A stretch of DNA of 64,000 bases, from contig JAMKCH010001723.1 of the NCBI GenBank assembly GCA_023653785.1, positions 1 to 64,000 of the forward strand, given 5' to 3'. The position numbers and the translations under genes were made by a program. Every line of letters begins with the position of its first letter. Position 1 is the stretch's first letter. Source of the stretch: Ophioderma brevispina (taxonomy: Eukaryota > Echinodermata > Ophiuroidea > Amphilepidida > Ophiodermatidae). Below, piece after piece: positions 58,715 to 64,000 of the stretch. The notes beneath the pieces are model-generated. The model saw only the letters and a list, made by a program, of their open reading frames with translations, did not search any database and was not told the DNA's origin.

Positions 58715-60967
58715 TTAAAAGGCCAACATTGTATCATGTACCATAGCCTACTCCACATGTCAAACCGTGGCCTCTGGGCTCTCTTTGCACTGAATTTTTG
58801 TAGCCTATATACGTGAGCAAAGTTATGCTGGACTGGGAAGGTGCTGGGTATTGGGTTACTTTTTGGGAGGAGGGTGTTTTTTGATGGAATGTGGTCATAT
58901 CCCCGTTTTGGTTTGCAGTGTGACCCTGGTACTTGGCTTCCTTCCCACTCTGGCGTCCTCAATCAATTTTGATTCATGTGCTATATTACTGCCCTACCGT
59001 AGCAGAGGGGCTCAGCTGACTTTGTTGGTCTCGGTGATATTGCCAATATCTGTGTTCAGGTTGGTTTGTCTTGGACATTTCCATGGGGTTATTCATTTTG
59101 CCAGAAGGTTCGCTGGGTCATTTTGTCCATTGGTTGTTGATTCACTACGTTACTGCTATGTAGTAGTTAAGAGGCAGGGGCCTGGCGAGGAAGGGCTCTG
59201 TAATCTCTTTAGTTTCTTTCCAACCCACCAGGTCAAGAACAGGTGAAAATATAGAGAAACAAGTATTTGAAAAAACTGTGCCGGGTCGCGGAATATGGAT
59301 TTGAAGAGTTGAAGGCCAGACATGAAAGAGACATTAAGTCCAGGGCTAAGTATATAGCACTTGGATTTCTAGTTGGGAGTTGCACTTTTCTTGGTAAAAC
59401 ATGTAAAAAAAGAAATGAAGTTATAATCCAGATTAATTGGAGATGTTTCGGTTTTTGATGTGTATGGCCATTGTAAAAGGTGGACGATTGCAATTTGCCA
59501 ATAATATGGTAAGACAACCTTTTAATTACTAGTTTTATTAATTTAACAAACAATTTGGGTATGACAATACATTTTGATACAAGAAATAGATAAAATCATG
59601 AATTTGGTGATGTTTATGTTCTTAAAAGGGATAATTAGAGATTATTTTGGTGGAGAATAATGTACAAGATAATCACAAAAAAAGTTGTTTTTTGGGCGAA
59701 AAACATGAAATGGCTGAATAAAAATATTGGATTTCAAATCTCCAACTTAGTTAATAAATTTTGATACGCTCGGTTTGTAACAAACCTGCTTTTCGATTAA
59801 AAAGGGTGTTTAAAAACATGTATTTTTCGACCGATAATACTTAAGCTAGCTATTTTGATGAAAAGCAAAGTTAAGAAAAATAATTTTTCAATCGATAAGC
59901 CGGTTGTTTTAAAAAAAAAAAGGATTCATGAAATTCGATTCTAACAGTTGGCCCGATACACTGCATTTATCACAAACATACCTTTGGAATCGATAAACCT
60001 GTTTTTTTTTTCGATTGGCAGGGTTTTTGAAACCTTGGCTTTTCCATCAGCAACCGGGATTGCAATTAAAAACAAATACTTTTAAAACAAAAAAACAACC
60101 TAAAATTTTTTTTAAAGAAAATTTCCAAACCTGGAAATAAATAAACATACATCCAAGGTAGTGAAGACGTTTTTAGCTCAGAGAATTCCTTACTCGCTGC
60201 CAAAGACAGCGAAATTTTCAAATAAGATTTTTTGCCATTGCATTTCAATTTTTTATTTACACCACTGCTGGGGAAAATATAATGGCTCTAATGGGTTTCA
60301 GCAAATGTACTTCATTCAACAATGTTTGGGCCTGTCCAACTTTGGAAGAGGTAGTTACTTATTCCCAAATAGAAGCCAGAAAGAAAAAAAATTATGTTAC
60401 ACATGGACGTCCCATGGTTACTCGCGCATTTTAAAATAAGCTTTAAATTTAATACGCTACGGTATAAACATGTTGTTATACGAGTATCATCATTTTCACT
60501 AATTACTAATACTCGAATCCGGAATCTGCGTCGTTGTCTGAATCCTCGAATAATGGATGATAATAATCTAAATGATTACACGCAAGGGAATATCCACATA
60601 CACTTGAGTGCCTCTTTCCATAAGTAAACAACAAATTATATTTGGCCTATTACTCACCTAGTATACCAGAAAGGTTTGGTTTATACACACCTAGAATAAT
60701 TAAAATGGTTTCTTCAATATTAATCCAAACAATATAAACTATCTCAATAACACGCAACAAGTAAAATATATCAAGTCGGTACTCGCATCAAGTTAAATTT
60801 TGTTCAATTAGACTTCAAAATACTATATGTAATACCTCCATATATAATGCACATATTCATGCTTGCTAGCTGGTAGATTTTGCTTTTCAATGCTGATACT
60901 GATATGGGACTATAGCAACCTTGACCATCGCATACCAGGGTCTGTATACTCTAGTAGCTCATGGTCG
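58715..60967. other. unassigned; 131-codon frame and short repeats
   Basis: The longest frame of the window (58851-59246, plus, 131 codons, hydrophobic, starting MGYFLGGGCFLMECG) lies here in a G+C-richer patch. It has no signal-peptide cleavage pattern, domain or splice context I can defend. Four short, related ATCGATxxxCxxGTTTTT-type motifs occur at 59795-60060. Confidence 0.35.
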
Positions 60968-61765
60968 TTTTGTATGCAAAATATGTCCAGAGCTAAACTC
61001 TTCAGGAATCCACTCACTGAAGGTCCAGGAACAATTTTGGTTGGTAACATAATTCTCACTGACGCCGAAATGCTGAAATGGCCACGCCCCTTTTTGGAGG
61101 GTCACGCCCTTTTTGAGCGAAATACTACTGACTGTATCTACAGAACCGTTGGACCTAGGAGGTTGTGAGACCACTCAAAATGTGCGGAATGGCCACATTA
61201 TGGGGGATCAGTAATACATTTTTATACCCAAAAGTCACGGCTTTTAAGATAATTGTCAAAAACCGATTTCAGCATATTGCGCACTATACAATTATGAATG
61301 AATTCATAAGGTTTTCATGTCAAAACAGGAAGGGAGTTCACCATGCACCTTGGATTTTCCTCTAACTCTCCTCAGGGATCATTTTTGGTGTAACTAAGGG
61401 TAGGTCACAAATAGCAATTCATATTCCTTTCTGTTCTCAAACGGCAGCCCGTCAAAATGTTGTGACTTTGAGCAAAATTAGGTAATATTAGGTGAAAACC
61501 GTGCATTTGTAAGTGCTGTTATATAACAGTGTACAGTATTTGCTCCATATAACTCAATCAGCTATGACGTTTGTATTGCACAGAGCTATTGACCATTTGG
61601 ATTTCAAGTGGGATATAATGTTACTTTTCATTTTCTTGGGGGGGGGGGGCAAGAATGGCCCATCGTAAAATGAAATATATTGTTTTCCATTTTATAGGGA
61701 TTTAAGTTAAAGTTAAGTTAAAGACCCTTCAGCAGCAAAGTTAAATGCTGCTGAAGGGTCTTTAA
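60968..61765 (-). mobile_element. family X copy 1 (inverted relative to copy 2)
   Basis: On the minus strand it starts at 61765 with TTAAAGACCCTTCAGCAGCA and runs to at least 60968 (TTTGTATGCAAAATATGTCC on the plus strand). It mirrors 62708-64000. Shared landmarks: AGAGCTAAACTCTTCAGG, TTGCGCACTATACAATTATG, CCCGTCAAAATGTTGTGAC and GAGCTATTGACCATTTGGAT. The far end is not visible. Confidence 0.8.
61718..61765. repeat. perfect 20-bp stem with 8-base loop
   Basis: TTAAAGACCCTTCAGCAGCA (61718-61737) is followed by AAGTTAAA and the exact inverse to 61765. It sits at the terminus of family X copy 1. A transcript would form a strong terminator-like hairpin, but its origin is most likely transposon end structure. 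Confidence 0.9.
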
Positions 61766-61879
61766 ATGATATAAAAGCACTAACTGCATGCTTGTTACCA
61801 TGAAACAGGCAAAAATCGCTAAAATAACCTGAACTTAGACGCGTGGTGGGAATAGCGACTTCTACCGTGTATATATACG

Positions 61880-62113
61880 ACAAAAGTGCAAAGTGCTATT
61901 TTAAAGGTGTAATCTCAACTAAATCAGTCGTGACCTTTGTATTTGTACTGCACAGAGCTATTGACCATTTGTGTCTCAACTGGGATAGAATCACCATTTT
62001 GATGTTGTTTTGTTTTCATTTGGGGAGGGTTGCAACATGCCCCGTCGTGCAATGAAATAGTTTTATTCACTTTGTAGGGCCTAATGGCAAGATGCTGCTG
62101 AAGGATCTTTAAA
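61880..62113 (-). repeat. family X, diverged terminal fragment
   Basis: CACAGAGCTATTGACCATTT, CAACTGGGATAGAATC, ATTTGGGGAGGG and the terminus TGCTGCTGAAGGATCTTTAA (62094-62113) align with 61560-61765 in the same orientation, at lower identity. Confidence 0.75.
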
Positions 62114-62216
62114 TATTCTAAATGCACTAACTACCAGCCGGTTCTAAAAATTTCATGGGCCCCCTTTTGTGGTTCAAATGAAAAAGTTGTTCAAATTACC
62201 CAAATTTTTACGGGGC

Positions 62217-62260
62217 GTTACCAGTGGCGTAGCCAATGGAGGAGGGGCGGGGGAAAGCTG
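62217..62260. repeat. CCAGTGGCGTAGCCAATGG word
   Basis: The 'CCAGTGGCGTAGCCA' word recurs in many invertebrate interspersed repeats (general knowledge). Here it borders G-rich sequence, and no element ends can be drawn. Confidence 0.35.
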
Positions 62261-62275
62261 CCCCCCCCCACACAC

Positions 62276-62440
62276 ACAATAAATCGGGAAAGGGAGCCAA
62301 AATGGGAAGAAAAAAAGGAAGAGAAAAAGAGGGAAGAAGAGAAAGAAGAGAGAAAAAGAGGGAAGAAGAGAATGGGCAAAGTGAAGAGAAGCTGGGAAGA
62401 AGAAAGAGGAAGGGAGAAGACGGAAAAGAAGGAAACGGAA
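62276..62440. repeat. GA-rich low-complexity tract
   Basis: GAAGAAAGAGG-type purine repeats. They generate Lys/Arg/Glu-rich frames on the plus strand and Ser/Phe/Pro-rich frames on the minus strand, which are not genes. Confidence 0.85.
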
Positions 62441-62728
62441 ATTTTGTGTTCTGAAACACTAATTTTTAGCTTCTAAAATGGCAAAACCCAGGCCCATATG
62501 CCCCTAGGACCCCACCCCTCGTACATTAATCATTCCCCATGCAAGTACAGGAATCGGGAAATCTTTTGCGTCTATCTATGCATAAATTCAAATGTGAAGA
62601 AATCAAAATTACAAAACAATTTCAATAAAATCTTTAAAGAATGGCACAGTATTCTTCAAAGAATGCGCAGACACAAGTGTAGTATACAGTTAGTGCTTTA
62701 AGATCATTTAAAGACCCTTCAGCAGCAT

Positions 62729-62827
62729 TTAATTGTGCTATTAGGTCCCTATAAAATAGAAAAAAATATATTTTCACTTTACGATAGGGCCATTTTGCCC
62801 CCCCCCATTGAAAACGAAAGGAGTAAC
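62729..62827 (+). repeat. 99-bp direct repeat, left copy
   Basis: The block from TTAATTGTGCTATTAGGTCC to CGAAAGGAGTAAC recurs at 63240-63338, apparently identical including an 8-9 base C run. Poly(T) follows at once. Confidence 0.95.
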
Positions 62828-63239
62828 TTTTTTTTTTTTTTTTTTTTGATTTATGTCAACCTTTGAACAATCTTGGCGTTGTTCCAAATTGAAACACGCG
62901 GATTTTGGCCTTTTTGGCAAATAATTTGATAAATAGTGCAGAATTTGAAAAAAGGGGAACTACCGACCCTAGAACTAGGATTCTGGAATACAAAAACGAA
63001 CAAGGCACATTTTTATAACATTTCTATATTTTTGTATAGGGAACCCAAAAAAATGAGTGAAAATCACCATTTTTTATGATTTTCTCAAAAAATACGTATT
63101 TTGGGGAAAAACTATTATCATATTTGGATTCCGTGAGTCATTTCCTTCTCAAATATGTATACTTTTATATATGTTGGAACAATAATTAAGAAGATACGTC
63201 AAAAAACAGTTCCTTTGAATTCCTGACTTAACAGCCACC
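62828..63239 (-). mobile_element. 412-bp insert ending in poly(A)
   Basis: On the minus strand it begins AGGTGGCTGTTAAGTCAGGA and ends CATAAATC followed by A20. It is flanked by the 99-bp direct repeats. It has no frame and no TIRs. The layout is that of a polyadenylated retroposed sequence, except that the flanking duplication is far longer than usual. Confidence 0.7.
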
Positions 63240-63338
63240 TTAATTGTGCTATTAGGTCCCTATAAAATAGAAAAAAATATATTTTCACTTTACGATAGGG
63301 CCATTTTGCCCCCCCCCATTGAAAACGAAAGGAGTAAC
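63240..63338 (+). repeat. 99-bp direct repeat, right copy
   Basis: Second copy of 62729-62827, continuing into family X DNA (ATTAAAATGCGG), whereas the left copy continues into poly(T). Confidence 0.95.
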
Positions 63339-64000
63339 ATTAAAATGCGGATTAAATCCCAGTTGAGATCCAAATGGTCAATAGTTCTGTGCAAAACAAA
63401 CGTCATAACTGATTGAGTTGTGGAGCAAATACACTGTTATAACAGCACTTACAAATGCACAGTTTTCACCTATATTACCCAATTTAGCTCAAGGTCACAA
63501 CATTTTGACGGGCTGCTGTTTGAGAACGGAAAGGAATATGAATTTTCTGTTTGTGACCTACCCTTAGTTACCCTAACAATTATCCCTGAGGAGAGTTAGA
63601 GCAAAATCCAATGTGTATGGAGAACTCCCTGCCTGTTTTGGCATGAACATCTTATGAATTCATTCTTAATTGTATAGTGCGCAATATGCTGAAATTGGTT
63701 TTTGACAATTATCTTAAAAACCTTTGACTTTTGGATATAAAAATGTATTGCTGACCCCCAATAATGTGGCCATTCTGCACATTTTGAGTGGGCTCGCAAC
63801 CTCCTAGGTCCAACGGTTCTGTAGTTACAATCAGAAGTAATTCGCTCAAAAGGGGCGTGACCCCCCCCCCCCCAAAGGGGCGTGGCCATTTCAGCATTTT
63901 CGGCGTCAGTGGGAATTATGTTACCAACCAAATATTATTGCTGGACCTTCAGTTAGTGGATTCCTAAAGAGTTTAGCTCTGGACATATATTGCATACAAA

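Larger units (their letters stand above)
62708..64000 (+). mobile_element. family X copy 2, running off the window
   Basis: It starts with TTAAAGACCCTTCAGCAGCA and continues, after an internal poly(T) insertion/duplication (62729-63338), through the mirror of copy 1 to the last base. The minus frame at 63596-63931 (111 codons, ending CSCQNRQGVLHTHWILL) and the plus frames in copy 1 read similar peptides (for example NQFQHIAHYTIKNEFIRCS and NRFQHIAHYTIMNEFIRFS). A past coding role cannot be excluded, but the frame is broken in copy 1. Confidence 0.75.

Noticed and set aside
58851..59246. 131-codon open frame, the longest in the window
   Set aside because: Hydrophobic, no domain, no splice or start context, and overlaps another frame on the opposite strand. 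Length is within reach of chance in a 64-kb six-frame search.
62208..62459. Charged plus frame and Ser/Phe/Pro-rich minus frame
   Set aside because: Produced by the GA-rich tract.
1..64000. CRISPR array, operon, riboswitch or bacterial promoter
   Set aside because: The DNA is eukaryotic in every respect; repeats are dispersed or inverted, not regularly spaced with unique spacers, and no clustered genes exist.

Overview
The window is A+T-rich eukaryotic DNA with no compact operons, no long open frames (none above about 131 codons), many homopolymers and microsatellites, and a very high density of short repeats with terminal inverted repeats (TIRs). The recurrent word 'taggcct' and a decayed CR1/L2-type LINE would fit a marine invertebrate, perhaps an ambulacrarian such as an echinoderm. 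That placement is a weak inference. I see no bacterial or organellar features, no CRISPR array, no rRNA gene and no intact tRNA gene.

Coding content is close to nil. The best gene evidence is one 152-bp putative internal exon at 42562-42713 on the + strand. It has a good acceptor and a consensus GTAAGT donor around an open frame that reads like a cytoplasmic tail. A CR1/L2-like reverse transcriptase relic lies at about 17744-19250, with stops and frame changes. A weaker exon-like segment is at 25758-25881. Most of the window is probably intergenic or intronic.

The rest is a mosaic of non-autonomous elements. (1) TTAA-bounded families: family A at 3727-4261, 10062-10596 and, broken, 27855-28876; a 300-bp element at 43431-43730; and family X at 60968-61765, about 61880-62113, and 62708 to the window end. 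(2) TA-flanked families: 10603-11640 (truncated relative at 25025-25323), 45869-46852, 50907-51535 and 52504-52666. (3) Long-armed foldback families: B (8089-8930, 13260-14008, diverged 15366-16170), the 6772-7052 element, 22447-22764, 23241-23810, D (57752-58714, with fragments at 34-36 kb and 52-53 kb) and 47834-48128. (4) Repeat family E (31030-31540, 41690-41870, 44480-46990, 49334-49740). The third E copy carries two nested insertions with clean target duplications (8 bp and TA).

The oddest pattern occurs three times. A stretch of unique DNA is repeated directly (300 bp; 99 bp; about 546/507 bp) with a 20-21-base poly(T) or poly(A) at the junction. In two cases an extra insert of 412-417 bp is also present (21085-22101, 62729-63338, 56570-57643). 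This is either retroposition with very long target-site duplications or an assembly/haplotype artefact marked by homopolymers. I consider it the observation most worth checking, followed by the interleaved inverted block A-B-A'-B' at 36489-37170 and the isolated exon.
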